Assembly (NCBI RefSeq): GCF_003940805.1
Contig: NZ_CP034328.1
Location: 1,718,001-1,782,000, forward strand
Source of the DNA: Tabrizicola piscis
GTDB lineage: Bacteria > Pseudomonadota > Alphaproteobacteria > Rhodobacterales > Rhodobacteraceae
DNA length: 64,000 nt
Direction of reading: 5' to 3'
Each line of letters starts with the position of its first letter. Position 1 is the stretch's first letter. The notes under the pieces are model-generated. The model did not search any database, was not told the origin of the DNA, and saw nothing but the letters and a program-made list of their open reading frames with translations. The position numbers and the translations under genes were made by a program. Positions 25,774-34,091 of this stretch are shown here, piece after piece.

Positions 25774-28143
25774 TCAGCTTTGCGGGCGCGTCTTCTTCGG
25801 GTCGTAGTGCGACAGCGGCACGATCACCGCCGGCAGCCGCTTTTGCTGGCCGTCCAGCTTGCCCACTTCCAGCGCCGTGCCCACGTCCGCGTGCGCCACA
25901 TCCACCCGCGCCAGCGCGATGTTCTTGCCGAGCAGAGGTGATCGCATCGAGGACGTCACCTCACCCACCTGCGCGCGGCCGATGTGCAGGCAGTCGCCAT
26001 GGCCGACATCCACCGCCGCGTCGATCTCCAGCCCAACGAACTTCCGCGACGGGTGTTCCTTCCGCCGGATCAGCGCCTCGCGTCCGATGAAATCATCGGT
26101 CTTGCCCTTCAAGGGCACGGTAAAGCCAATCCCGGCCTCGAACGGGTCGGTCTGGTCGCTGAAATCATAGCCCGCGAAGATCAGCCCTGCCTCGATCCGT
26201 ACCATGTCCAAAGCGGCAAGACCCATCGGCTTCAAACCAAGGTCGGCCCCATATTCCCACACCGCGTCATAGACCGCATTCCCATCCTTCGGATGACAGA
26301 ACACCTCGAACCCCAGCTCCCCCGTATACCCCGTCCGCGACACCACGACCGGGGCACCAGTTGGCCCGCCAACCCGCCCTATGGTGAACCGGAACCAGCC
26401 CAGTTCGTCGATCGTCGGCTGGTGCGGCGCGGTCCAGATCATCCGCTTGGTGATCTCGCGGCTGTTCGGCCCCTGCACCGCAAGGTTATGCAACTGGTCG
26501 GTTGAAGACCGCACCATCGCCTGCATCCCCAGCTTTTCCGCCTGCTCCCGGATCCAGATCCCGCCGTAATCATCCCCGCCGATCCAGCGGAATTGGTCGC
26601 GGCCCAGACGGAACAGCGTTCCGTCATCGATCATCCCGCCATGGTCGTAGCACATGGCCGAATAGACCACCTGACCTTGGCTCAGTTTCTTCACATCCCG
26701 CGTCAGCACCCATTGCATCAAGGCCTCGGCGTCCGGCCCGGTGACTTCCCATTTGCGCAAGGGCGACAGGTCCAGCACCACCGCCGCTTGCCGGCAGGCC
26801 CAGTATTCCTCCAACACCCCGTTCTGCGAATAGGTCTGGGGCAGCCAGTAGCCCTTGTATTCCACGTGGTGACGGGTCTTTGCAGAAATCCGGTCGTGGA
26901 ACGCAGTTTCCTTGGTCATCTTCGGCTCCGCATCGGGCGTGGGGCGATAGGCGATGGAGCGGCTGAATTTTTCCGCCCCCGAATAGGTGCGAACGTGAAT
27001 GTCGCTCAGATACCAGCCGTTCGCGGGCGATGTATCATCCGGGCAGGCCGAATTGACGCAGACAATATCCGTCAGGGCCCGAAACAGCACATAATCCCCC
27101 GGCCGCGACCAGGGTTCATCGCTGATCAGCACGCCATGTGAATCAATGTTCGTATTGAAGAACAGGTTCACGGCCATCCACCCGGGCCGGGGGTCCACCC
27201 CATGTCGCGCCAGCGCAGTGTTGAAGTTGTCCGAGCAGTTCACATGCCCCGGATAGCCGATGTCGTCGTAATATTTCGCCGCACAGGCCATCGCAAAGGC
27301 ATCATGCCGGCCCACCGTGTCCTGCACCACTTCAACCAGCGGCACCCAGTCCTGATCGTAGTACTTTGAGTGCAGGCCGGGCATCGAATAGGCATGGCCC
27401 ATGAAGGTCCGGCTGGTGGTCACGTCCAGCGGATGCTGAATGCCCCGGTCCAGCTTGCGCGCGTCAAAGCACTGGAAATCGGTGCACTGCCGCCCGTCCA
27501 CATCAAGGATCTGGATATAGTCCCCGGCCTTGACGAAGTAACTTTCCGCCGTCGCCGACTTGACCCGCAGGTCAAGCACCGGATCGGCCAAAGGATCAGG
27601 CAGGTCATGCTGTCCCACCATTGGCGGGTTTGCCCGGTGCACCAGCAGTGTCAGCGGCGTCGCAGTATCCTGCGCGTCCGGCGCCATCGGCAGGCCCGGT
27701 GCCGACACGACCAACCACCCCTCGTCCAGAACGTCCAGCTCTGCCCGCGCGCCCGCCTGGGTGTCCTGGCCGAACAGCCGGACCCCACCCGCCTTCGCCA
27801 GATCGATCCCGCGCGCTTCCAGCGCCCGCCGCAACCGCACCAGACCGGCATCGCCAGCAACCAGCATCGCCTTCAGCGCCTCGACGGTAGAGTTCGCGGC
27901 CCGGCCCAGAATTGCCGCATCAATCCGCCCATCCTTTGCCGCCGCGACAAGTTCAGCCGGCTGGCCGCCTTCGTCATTGACCAGCACCAGCCGATCCCCC
28001 GAAGACACTTGCAACAGCACCGCCCCACCCCCGGGAATCACATGCCTTTCCCGCCCATGGTGACGCGAAAACCCCAGTGGCGTGATAATCCGGCTGGGAC
28101 GTGGCGGGCCGGGATTGACCGTCGGATAGGCAAGATCGAGCAT
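25774..28143 (-). CDS. tdm: Trimethylamine N-oxide demethylase (DUF1989-GcvT fusion)
   Basis: Converts TMAO to dimethylamine and formaldehyde, the latter captured on tetrahydrofolate. The 789-residue protein has the Tdm architecture: an N-terminal region of about 190 residues, a DUF1989 domain (about 195-395) and a GcvT/aminomethyltransferase domain (about 415-775). C287, C303 and C367, spaced 16 and 64 residues, match the zinc ligands as I recall them for the characterised Methylocella enzyme. The folate domain shows SRTGYTGELGFEV. The ATG has a GGGGA ribosome site. An inverted repeat lies 36 bases upstream in the gap shared with the EamA gene. Confidence 0.9.
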   Translation of the reverse strand: MLDLAYPTVNPGPPRPSRIITPLGFSRHHGRERHVIPGGGAVLLQVSSGDRLVLVNDEGGQPAELVAAAKDGRIDAAILGRAANSTVEALKAMLVAGDAGLVRLRRALEARGIDLAKAGGVRLFGQDTQAGARAELDVLDEGWLVVSAPGLPMAPDAQDTATPLTLLVHRANPPMVGQHDLPDPLADPVLDLRVKSATAESYFVKAGDYIQILDVDGRQCTDFQCFDARKLDRGIQHPLDVTTSRTFMGHAYSMPGLHSKYYDQDWVPLVEVVQDTVGRHDAFAMACAAKYYDDIGYPGHVNCSDNFNTALARHGVDPRPGWMAVNLFFNTNIDSHGVLISDEPWSRPGDYVLFRALTDIVCVNSACPDDTSPANGWYLSDIHVRTYSGAEKFSRSIAYRPTPDAEPKMTKETAFHDRISAKTRHHVEYKGYWLPQTYSQNGVLEEYWACRQAAVVLDLSPLRKWEVTGPDAEALMQWVLTRDVKKLSQGQVVYSAMCYDHGGMIDDGTLFRLGRDQFRWIGGDDYGGIWIREQAEKLGMQAMVRSSTDQLHNLAVQGPNSREITKRMIWTAPHQPTIDELGWFRFTIGRVGGPTGAPVVVSRTGYTGELGFEVFCHPKDGNAVYDAVWEYGADLGLKPMGLAALDMVRIEAGLIFAGYDFSDQTDPFEAGIGFTVPLKGKTDDFIGREALIRRKEHPSRKFVGLEIDAAVDVGHGDCLHIGRAQVGEVTSSMRSPLLGKNIALARVDVAHADVGTALEVGKLDGQQKRLPAVIVPLSHYDPKKTRPQS

Positions 28144-28178
28144 GGCATTCCCCAGTCAGGCAGCAGGGCTGATTTTAA

Positions 28179-28203
28179 TGAGGATAAAACTTGTTCATCC
28201 TCA
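28179..28203. promoter_or_regulatory. Inverted repeat in the tdm/EamA divergent gap
   Basis: TGAGGAT (28179-28185) and ATCCTCA (28197-28203) form a perfect inverted repeat around 11 bases that include AAACTTGTTC. It is the only strong symmetry in the 115-base gap between two divergent genes, so a bound regulator could control both. The central AAACTTGTTCAT resembles elements upstream of amt, the APC gene, dmmD, mgsA and the XRE gene. Confidence 0.55.
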
Positions 28204-28258
28204 AGAATAGCGCCACGCTTAGGGTGACACAAGCGCGGGAAGGGAGGAAGGCAGGAAA

Positions 28259-29119
28259 ATGCTGGCTTTGGGCTTTGGGCTGACCGCCGCTCTGATCTGG
28301 GCGTTTCACGATCTCTTTGCCCGCAAGCTTAGCCAAGGCGCGGCGCTGTTGCCGATCCTGACCGTGGTGATGGGCGCGGGCTGCCTTGTGCTGATCCCCG
28401 TAGCCCTCGCCGTCGGGGATTGGGATGCAATGACCGGCCCTGCCTGGGCAATTGCCTGCCTGTCAGGCGTTGGCATCGTGATGGCGATGGGTTGCCTGTA
28501 CAAGGCGTTCAGTCTGGCTCCGGTCCGGCTGGTGTCACCTGTGGTGGGGGCCTATCCGATCCTTTCGCTGGCCGCCGCCGTGCTGCAGGGTCGCCCGGTC
28601 AGCGGGGCCGACTGGCTGGCCGTGCTGGCCATCTGCATCGGCATCACCATCGTCGCGTGGTCCACACGCGGCGACTCGGCTGAAGGCTATGCCGCGTCAC
28701 CCGCTGTCGCTCTGGCCTGGGCCGCCGTATCTGCCATCGGCTTTGCCCTGACCTTCGCCCTCGGGCAAGAGGCGGCGCGGCAGGGCGCTGACCTGCCGGT
28801 GATCCTCACCGGGCGGATCGTGGCGCTGAGCATATTCGTCGCGCTGCTGATTTGGCACCGGGGGTCGCTCGCCCCACAGCGCGGCCATTTTCCCGTTCTG
28901 ATCGTGATGGGCATCATCGACGCGGTTGCCCTTGGCCTGGTGACCGCCGCAGGCGGGTTGCCCCGGGCCGAGTATGCCTCGGTCTCCTCGTCGTTGTTCG
29001 GCGTGCTTACGGTCCTGCTTGCCGCGTGGTTCCTGAAGGAAAGCGTCCGCCCGGTTCAATGGCTTGGCATCGCGGCAGTCTTCTCGGGCATTGCCCTGCT
29101 TGGCCTGCAGGGGATGTAA
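28259..29119 (+). CDS. EamA/DMT family transporter
   Basis: A 286-residue protein with ten hydrophobic helices in two EamA halves (LTAALIWAFHDLFARKLS near the start; SVSSSLFGVLTVLLAAWFLKESV, split at residues 239-261, near the end). Drug/metabolite transporters export or exchange small metabolites. It is divergent from tdm and surrounded by methylamine genes, so it might move methylated amines or a pathway product, but substrate cannot be read from sequence. It ends 18 bases from the convergent regulator gene. Confidence 0.8.
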   Translation: MLALGFGLTAALIWAFHDLFARKLSQGAALLPILTVVMGAGCLVLIPVALAVGDWDAMTGPAWAIACLSGVGIVMAMGCLYKAFSLAPVRLVSPVVGAYPILSLAAAVLQGRPVSGADWLAVLAICIGITIVAWSTRGDSAEGYAASPAVALAWAAVSAIGFALTFALGQEAARQGADLPVILTGRIVALSIFVALLIWHRGSLAPQRGHFPVLIVMGIIDAVALGLVTAAGGLPRAEYASVSSSLFGVLTVLLAAWFLKESVRPVQWLGIAAVFSGIALLGLQGM

Positions 29120-29137
29120 GCGCGGGCAGCCCCACCC

Positions 29138-30142
29138 CTACTCCGCCGCCGCGACGCCACTTCCGCCGGCCCGGCGCAGGGACAGCGTCAGCCGCCGCTC
29201 ATCCCGCGGGCTGACGCCAAAGATCTCGGTATAATGCCGCACCATCGGGCTTGAGGTCATGTACCCGACCGAGGCGGCAATCTCGCGCAGGCTGTCGTTG
29301 GAATACAGCACCCGTTGCCGTGCCTTGGTCAGCCGCAACTGGTGGTAAAACCGCAACGGGCTTTGCCCGGTTTCCCGCTTGAACATCCGCTCGAAATGCC
29401 GTCCGGAAAGCCCCACCGCACTGGCCACATCGGGGATCCGCAGCGGGTCTTCGACATGGGTCTCGAACAGCCGGATCGCCTCACGGATCACCGCTGGCAG
29501 GGCGTCGGTCGTGCCGCCCGCCCGCGCAACCGGCACTTTCTGGCTGGCATCAGCGTCACGCACGAAGGGATGCTGGAACCAGCAGGCCACCTCGGTCATG
29601 CAGTCGCGGCCAAGCCGTTCCTCGATCAGGCGCAGCATCAGGTCGAACACCGCACCTGCGCCGGAAACGGTCACCCGCCGCCCCTCGCGCTGGATGGTGG
29701 CGTCGCGGGCCACCACAGTCGGAAAATCGACCTTGAACGCCGCCTCATAGCACCAATGGACGGAACAGGCCCGCCCGTCCATCAACCCGGCCCGGGCCAG
29801 CGGAAAAATCCCGCCGGAAAAGGCGCCCAAGGTCACCCCGGTCCGATCCAACCACCGCAACCGTGCCGGACTGCGGCGCGGGTCCGCGAACACGGCCGTA
29901 GGTGGCGAGATCAGGTACACCTGATCCAACCCCTCAACCTCTTGCAAGGTCACATCCGGTTCAAACCCGATCTCCGCCGAAGATCTGACCGGCACCTTGG
30001 TTTCAGCCACCAGTTTCCAGTCGAATTCCCGCTTCCCGGTGATTTCGTTTGCCGCGCGCAGGGGCTCGATTGCCGAGGTCAGGCATGCCATCGGAAATCC
30101 CGGGAACATCAGGAACCCAAGGCGCAGGGGACCGCCAGCCAT
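29138..30142 (-). CDS. GlxA family transcriptional regulator (AraC type)
   Basis: A 334-residue regulator with an N-terminal DJ-1/PfpI-like domain (about 5-175, LRLGFLMFPGFPM; no nucleophile Cys in the usual elbow, which reads GAFSGGIFPL) and a C-terminal AraC double helix-turn-helix (about 225-315, SGRHFERMFKRETGQSPLRFY, split at residues 250-270). GlxA-like regulators control glycine betaine and carnitine genes in related bacteria. The ATG at 30140-30142 shares one base with the dmmC stop, so it is the last gene of the dmm operon and probably controls it. Confidence 0.87.
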   Translation of the reverse strand: MAGGPLRLGFLMFPGFPMACLTSAIEPLRAANEITGKREFDWKLVAETKVPVRSSAEIGFEPDVTLQEVEGLDQVYLISPPTAVFADPRRSPARLRWLDRTGVTLGAFSGGIFPLARAGLMDGRACSVHWCYEAAFKVDFPTVVARDATIQREGRRVTVSGAGAVFDLMLRLIEERLGRDCMTEVACWFQHPFVRDADASQKVPVARAGGTTDALPAVIREAIRLFETHVEDPLRIPDVASAVGLSGRHFERMFKRETGQSPLRFYHQLRLTKARQRVLYSNDSLREIAASVGYMTSSPMVRHYTEIFGVSPRDERRLTLSLRRAGGSGVAAAE

Positions 30143-31212
30143 CAGTCGTCCGGCCACCAACCGGGCGAGGTTGGTGCGCCGTCATCGTGCTTTGCCAACC
30201 ATTCCACCATCGCCGGGCGATTGCGGATAAAGCCCTTGTAGGTCGCCAACTCCTCCGGCAGGTCACGCACCACCCGATGCAACCGCCGCGCCCACTTCGG
30301 GACCGTGACAATCTCGTTGAAGCTGGCAAGGTAGCAGCGGATGTCAAAGGCAATCGCGTTCGACCGGGGCAGGCGATACAGGCTTTGCAGTTCCACCCGA
30401 AGGTGCTGCTTGTCGCCAAGGTTTTCCGGCGTCAGCGTCGTCTTGGTCGGCCCCCAGATCGGATAGGTCTCGGGCGCGGTGTCCAGCAGCGGGTTGACCG
30501 TCATCGTCCAGTTGAACCGCCGCACGGGTGAACCGTGCTGCAGTTTCATCAGGAATTTCAACGCCCGGTCGAACACGCCCTTCTCATGCGCCAAGGGCAC
30601 CGGCGCGTGCCATTCATGGAAATTCATGCCGACATCAAAATCCAGCGACCAGTCCGCCTGACTGGTCACCATGCCCGCATCCATCCAAAGCGTGCCGTCG
30701 CGTTCGTCCTGCAGGCTGAAGTCGCCTTGGGTCTGCCGCGTGATGTATTCGAACGGTCCATAGGGCAAGGTCGACTCGTCAAGGAATGTGAACGTATGGT
30801 CAATTCCAAGCGGCCGGTTCACCCAGTGCCAGCGTTTGCCATCCTTGGTCAGCGAAAACCAGTGCGGATAGTCCCGCGCCTTGGCTTCCATGATCAACTC
30901 AAGCAGGTCCCAACCGGCCAACGTCATGTGCGGCAGGCTTTGGCAGCGCAGCGGGTCATCGGCCAGCACCTTGGCGCGGTCGATCATCTCGGCGACGTAG
31001 TGCTCGTCCACATCCAGAATATGTTCAAACGCCGTGCCTTTGCGCCCCGGAACATGCGGCTCCATGTTGACCGAATACATATAGTCATCGCGGTCAAACG
31101 GGAACGGAAACCGCCGGATATTCTGGGGCGAGTTGCGATAGGTGAAGTCTTCGCGGAAGGTTTCATCCCGAAAGAAATCGTTGAACGCGCCCGGTTTGAA
31201 ATCAAGGCTCAT
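30142..31212 (-). CDS. dmmC: Dimethylamine monooxygenase haem subunit (DUF3445, haem-dependent oxidative N-demethylase)
   Basis: A 356-residue protein of the DUF3445 family, the haem-containing PAS-fold oxidative N-demethylases. In the dmmDABC system it is the oxygenase component turning dimethylamine into methylamine. The opening FRDETFREDFTYRNSPQNI and later PFDRDDYMYSVNMEPHVPG (19 residues) fit the family, as does the C-terminal RLHRVVRDLPEELATYKGF. It follows the reductase gene by 9 bases and its TGA overlaps the regulator ATG. The subunit letter is assigned from gene order D-A-B-C. Confidence 0.87.
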   Translation of the reverse strand: MSLDFKPGAFNDFFRDETFREDFTYRNSPQNIRRFPFPFDRDDYMYSVNMEPHVPGRKGTAFEHILDVDEHYVAEMIDRAKVLADDPLRCQSLPHMTLAGWDLLELIMEAKARDYPHWFSLTKDGKRWHWVNRPLGIDHTFTFLDESTLPYGPFEYITRQTQGDFSLQDERDGTLWMDAGMVTSQADWSLDFDVGMNFHEWHAPVPLAHEKGVFDRALKFLMKLQHGSPVRRFNWTMTVNPLLDTAPETYPIWGPTKTTLTPENLGDKQHLRVELQSLYRLPRSNAIAFDIRCYLASFNEIVTVPKWARRLHRVVRDLPEELATYKGFIRNRPAMVEWLAKHDDGAPTSPGWWPDD

Positions 31213-31221
31213 GATCGTCTC

Positions 31222-32184
31222 CTATCGGTCGATGACAAGGGTCTTGCCTTCGAAACGGCTGACGCAGGGCATGATCTTCTTGCCCTCTGCGTGTTCTTCG
31301 GGGCTTAGCCAGTGGTCACGGTGCAGGATCGTACCATCGCATTTGTGAACAACCGTTTCACATTGCCCGCAGGCACCGCCCCGGCACAGGTAGGGTGCAT
31401 CGACACCGGCGGCCTCCATCGCCTCCAGCAGCGACTGCGTGGTGCCAACGGTGATCGTCTTGCCCGTGGCCGCAAGCTGCACCTCGAACGGCAGCCCCGT
31501 GCCCGGGGCCAGAAACTCTTCATGGTGCAGCGCCAATGGGGGCCAGCCCATCGCCTCGGCCGTCGAAAGCACCCAGTTGATCATGCCCTTCGGGCCGCAG
31601 ACGTAAAGATGGGTCCCGATCGGCTGCATCGACAGGATGCGTGACAGATCAATCGCCTGCTGTTCCTCGTCGAAATAGCAATGCACCTGGTCAGGATAGG
31701 CCGCCGTCAGTCGGTCCATATAGGCCCCCAAACCGCGGTTGCGGGCTGCGTAATGCAGCTCGAACCGGCCGCCGAAATGGGTCAGCTGCGCGATCTGCGC
31801 CAGAAACGGCGTGATGCCGATCCCGCCCGCAATCATCAGATGTTTGCGCGCCCGCGTGTCCAGCGGGAACAGGTTGACGGGATAGGACAGCGTCATCTCC
31901 ATGCCGACATGCACATGCCGGTGCATGTAAAGCGACCCGCCGCGCCCCTGATCATCGCGGCGCACGCTGATCTCATAGCCGGACCGATCCTCGGGGTCTG
32001 ACATAAGGGAATAGGGGTTCAGCCTGCGCAGGCCGTGGTCATCCATCTCGACAACCGTATGCGCCCCGCCCGAGAACGCGGGCAGCGGCGACCCATCGCG
32101 GCTGACAAACCGAAAGCGCGTGATCAGGTCATTGACCGGCACCACCTCGGCCACGCGGACGTGAAGTTTTGCACCGCCGCTCAT
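31222..32184 (-). CDS. dmmB: Dimethylamine monooxygenase reductase subunit (FNR-type with 2Fe-2S ferredoxin domain)
   Basis: A 320-residue phthalate-dioxygenase-reductase-like protein. The flavin domain has LNPYSL (55-60), the NAD(P)H domain has GGIGITPFL (120-128) and VCGPKGM, and the C-terminal ferredoxin domain has cluster cysteines C267, C272, C275 and C307. It passes electrons from NAD(P)H to the haem subunit encoded next. The ATG overlaps the dmmA stop by four bases (32181-32184). Confidence 0.88.
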   Translation of the reverse strand: MSGGAKLHVRVAEVVPVNDLITRFRFVSRDGSPLPAFSGGAHTVVEMDDHGLRRLNPYSLMSDPEDRSGYEISVRRDDQGRGGSLYMHRHVHVGMEMTLSYPVNLFPLDTRARKHLMIAGGIGITPFLAQIAQLTHFGGRFELHYAARNRGLGAYMDRLTAAYPDQVHCYFDEEQQAIDLSRILSMQPIGTHLYVCGPKGMINWVLSTAEAMGWPPLALHHEEFLAPGTGLPFEVQLAATGKTITVGTTQSLLEAMEAAGVDAPYLCRGGACGQCETVVHKCDGTILHRDHWLSPEEHAEGKKIMPCVSRFEGKTLVIDR

Positions 32185-32798
32185 GTGAACCTCACCACCG
32201 GCTCAGGAACCTGACCGGGATCCTCGGCGTCGATGTTCACCCCCTGAAACGCGGCGATGCGCCGGGAATAATGGTCGCGCACAAAGAGGTTAAGCCCACA
32301 ATGGCTGCACTTGAACGGGTCCGTCGCGACGTTTTCGGTGATCCCCTTGCAATGCACGCATTGCACCCGGCGGACGGTCGACCCGCGATGTTCCTTCTGG
32401 ATCGCGCCCACCGGAAAGCCCGTGGCCATGATCTCGCGCTCCGCCTGGCCGATCAGGCCCTCGGTCCCGGCAAGATAGAACTGCGTGCCCATATGCGCAT
32501 CGGCCAGCACCCGGATCAGCCGGGGCAACAGCGCCGGAATGGTCGGCGCGCGGAAGAACTGCGCCACGCCCAGCGCCTTCAGACGGTCGCTCCGGTCCGT
32601 GCCATTCGGCCCGGGCGCATAGATCACATGCGCCGAGGCCAAGATTTCCGAACGATTGTTCGCCTTGGCCAGCATATCCGTCACGGCATCCGCGCCCTCG
32701 CCATCGGCGACCATCAGATGCAGCCGCCCCGGTCTCGGCTCCAGCGGAGCATAGACCGGGCGACTGCGAATTGTCGGAACAACGGGGGTCAGCGTCAT
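32181..32798 (-). CDS. dmmA: Dimethylamine monooxygenase subunit DmmA
   Basis: A 205-residue protein whose C-terminus has a four-cysteine metal site: C147/C150 (CVHC) and C164/C167 (CSHC), a rubredoxin or zinc-ribbon layout. The N-terminal domain (about 20-130) has a strand-helix pattern (RLHLMVADGEGADAVTDML) without a known motif. The dmmABC products together have been reported to give dimethylamine monooxygenase activity. ATG 32796-32798 is 7 bases after dmmD; an upstream open extension is not used. Whether the site binds iron or zinc is undetermined. Confidence 0.85.
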   Translation of the reverse strand: MTLTPVVPTIRSRPVYAPLEPRPGRLHLMVADGEGADAVTDMLAKANNRSEILASAHVIYAPGPNGTDRSDRLKALGVAQFFRAPTIPALLPRLIRVLADAHMGTQFYLAGTEGLIGQAEREIMATGFPVGAIQKEHRGSTVRRVQCVHCKGITENVATDPFKCSHCGLNLFVRDHYSRRIAAFQGVNIDAEDPGQVPEPVVRFT

Positions 32799-32805
32799 CG
32801 GGCCA

Positions 32806-33945
32806 TCAGTCCTTTGCGGTGCGGCGTTCTTTCTTGATGTCGTAGAACGGCATCGAATGGGTCGTCGCCGCAATCGGCCCATGCGTGCCACAGCGGACCT
32901 CAAGCTTGGTGCCGTTGTTGGCGCAATCCACTGGCAGCCGGGCAATCGCAATGTTCCAGTCGTTCAGCGGCGAATACATCGCCTGCGTCACCAGACCCAC
33001 CTGCTTGCCATCGCGGAACACAGGCGCGCCGTTGCCGGGCACGTTCTTGCCCTCAAGCTTCAGGCCCCAGATCTTGAACCGCTCTTTGCCCTTCAGCCGG
33101 TAGTGCTCCTCCGCCCCCCGGAAACCTGTCTTGCCGGGCGACACGGTGAAATCCAGCCCCAGTTCCCACAGGGTATCGCCCGGGCCTTCATCCTCGAACG
33201 GATACATCTCGGAATTGTCGAACGGGAAGAACAGAAGGTAGCTTTCCGTCCGCAGCATATCCAGCGTGGTAAAGCGGCAGGGGATGATCCCCATCCCTTT
33301 CCCTTCCTCCAGGATCCGGTCCCAGATCATCGGCGCATCCTGGCCACGGACAAACAGCTCATACCCCCGCTCACCCGTGTAGCCGGTGCGCGAGATCATG
33401 GCAGGCTTGCCGAACAGGCTGGTCTGCATCTGCGCGAAATACGGCAGCGCGCGGATGCCCGGCACATGCTTTTCCAGATACTCCACCGCCATCGGCCCCT
33501 GCAGCGACAGGTCGTGCAGGTTGTCGTCGAAGCGGATCGACACATCACGGCCCGTCGCCGCCATCGTCAGCTGCTCATGCGCCTGACCCGACCCATGCAC
33601 CACCATGAAGGCGTTCGGGGCCAGCCGGTAGATCACGCAGTCATCCACGAACTTGCCGGCGTCGTTCAGCATGGTCGCATAGACCGACCGGCCCGGCATC
33701 AGCTTTTCCATGTTCCGCGTCGTCGCACGCTCGATCACATGGCTGGCGGCGGGCCCGGTGATATGCACCTTCTTCAGGCCCGACACATCCATCAGCCCCG
33801 CCTTCGTGCGGATCGCCATGTATTCGGCATCCGGGTCGCCCTTGGAATAGGACCACGCCGTGCCCATCCCGCTCCAGTCCTCAAGATCGGACCCAAGCGC
33901 GCGGTGGCGGTCGATCAATGTCGAAAAGCGCCAGGAATTGGTCAT
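32806..33945 (-). CDS. dmmD: GcvT-like tetrahydrofolate-dependent protein DmmD
   Basis: A 379-residue aminomethyltransferase-fold protein, first gene of dmmDABC. The signatures include DVSGLKKVHITGPAA and the conserved SRTGYTGERGYELFV; the fold binds tetrahydrofolate. It most likely captures the formaldehyde or methylene unit released by the monooxygenase. DMSP demethylase DmdA is a relative, but the operon argues for dimethylamine. A good ribosome site, GGGAGA, precedes ATG 33943-33945. Repeats upstream may be operators. Confidence 0.87.
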   Translation of the reverse strand: MTNSWRFSTLIDRHRALGSDLEDWSGMGTAWSYSKGDPDAEYMAIRTKAGLMDVSGLKKVHITGPAASHVIERATTRNMEKLMPGRSVYATMLNDAGKFVDDCVIYRLAPNAFMVVHGSGQAHEQLTMAATGRDVSIRFDDNLHDLSLQGPMAVEYLEKHVPGIRALPYFAQMQTSLFGKPAMISRTGYTGERGYELFVRGQDAPMIWDRILEEGKGMGIIPCRFTTLDMLRTESYLLFFPFDNSEMYPFEDEGPGDTLWELGLDFTVSPGKTGFRGAEEHYRLKGKERFKIWGLKLEGKNVPGNGAPVFRDGKQVGLVTQAMYSPLNDWNIAIARLPVDCANNGTKLEVRCGTHGPIAATTHSMPFYDIKKERRTAKD

Positions 33946-33970
33946 CTGCTGTCTCCCTGAAGATTATGTC

Positions 33971-34040
33971 TTTTCCGCCAGTGTCAGGCGATTCCCGCCA
34001 GAAAGCAATAATCAAGTGCAACAATATTTCTTGCCAGAAA
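33971..34040 (-). promoter_or_regulatory. dmmD upstream region with repeated CGCCAGAAA-like elements
   Basis: Three related units occur on the plus strand: TTTTCCGCCA (33971-33980), TTCCCGCCAGAAA (33992-34004) and TTCTTGCCAGAAA (34028-34040); the last two agree at 11 of 13 positions. Between them is TGCAACAATATT (34017-34028), whose complement fits the AAAnTTGTTnC-like element found elsewhere in the locus. Position 25-95 bases upstream of dmmD suits operator sites. No promoter boxes stand out. Confidence 0.4.
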
Positions 34041-34055
34041 ACATCCGCTCAAGAA

Positions 34056-34079
34056 AAAGGCCGCCCGGGGGCGGCCTTT
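34056..34079 (-). terminator. Rho-independent terminator of the APC permease gene
   Basis: Perfect 11-bp stem AAAGGCCGCCC (34056-34066) / GGGCGGCCTTT (34069-34079) with a 2-base loop. On the minus strand it is followed by a T-run (TTTTTCTT). It lies 12 bases after the APC permease stop and separates that gene from dmmD. Confidence 0.9.
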
Positions 34080-34091
34080 CCGAATTTCAGC

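Noticed and set aside
32806..33945. Reading dmmD as DMSP demethylase dmdA
   Set aside because: Same fold, but it is the first gene of an operon with the three dimethylamine monooxygenase subunits, 7 bases from dmmA; no other DMSP gene is present.
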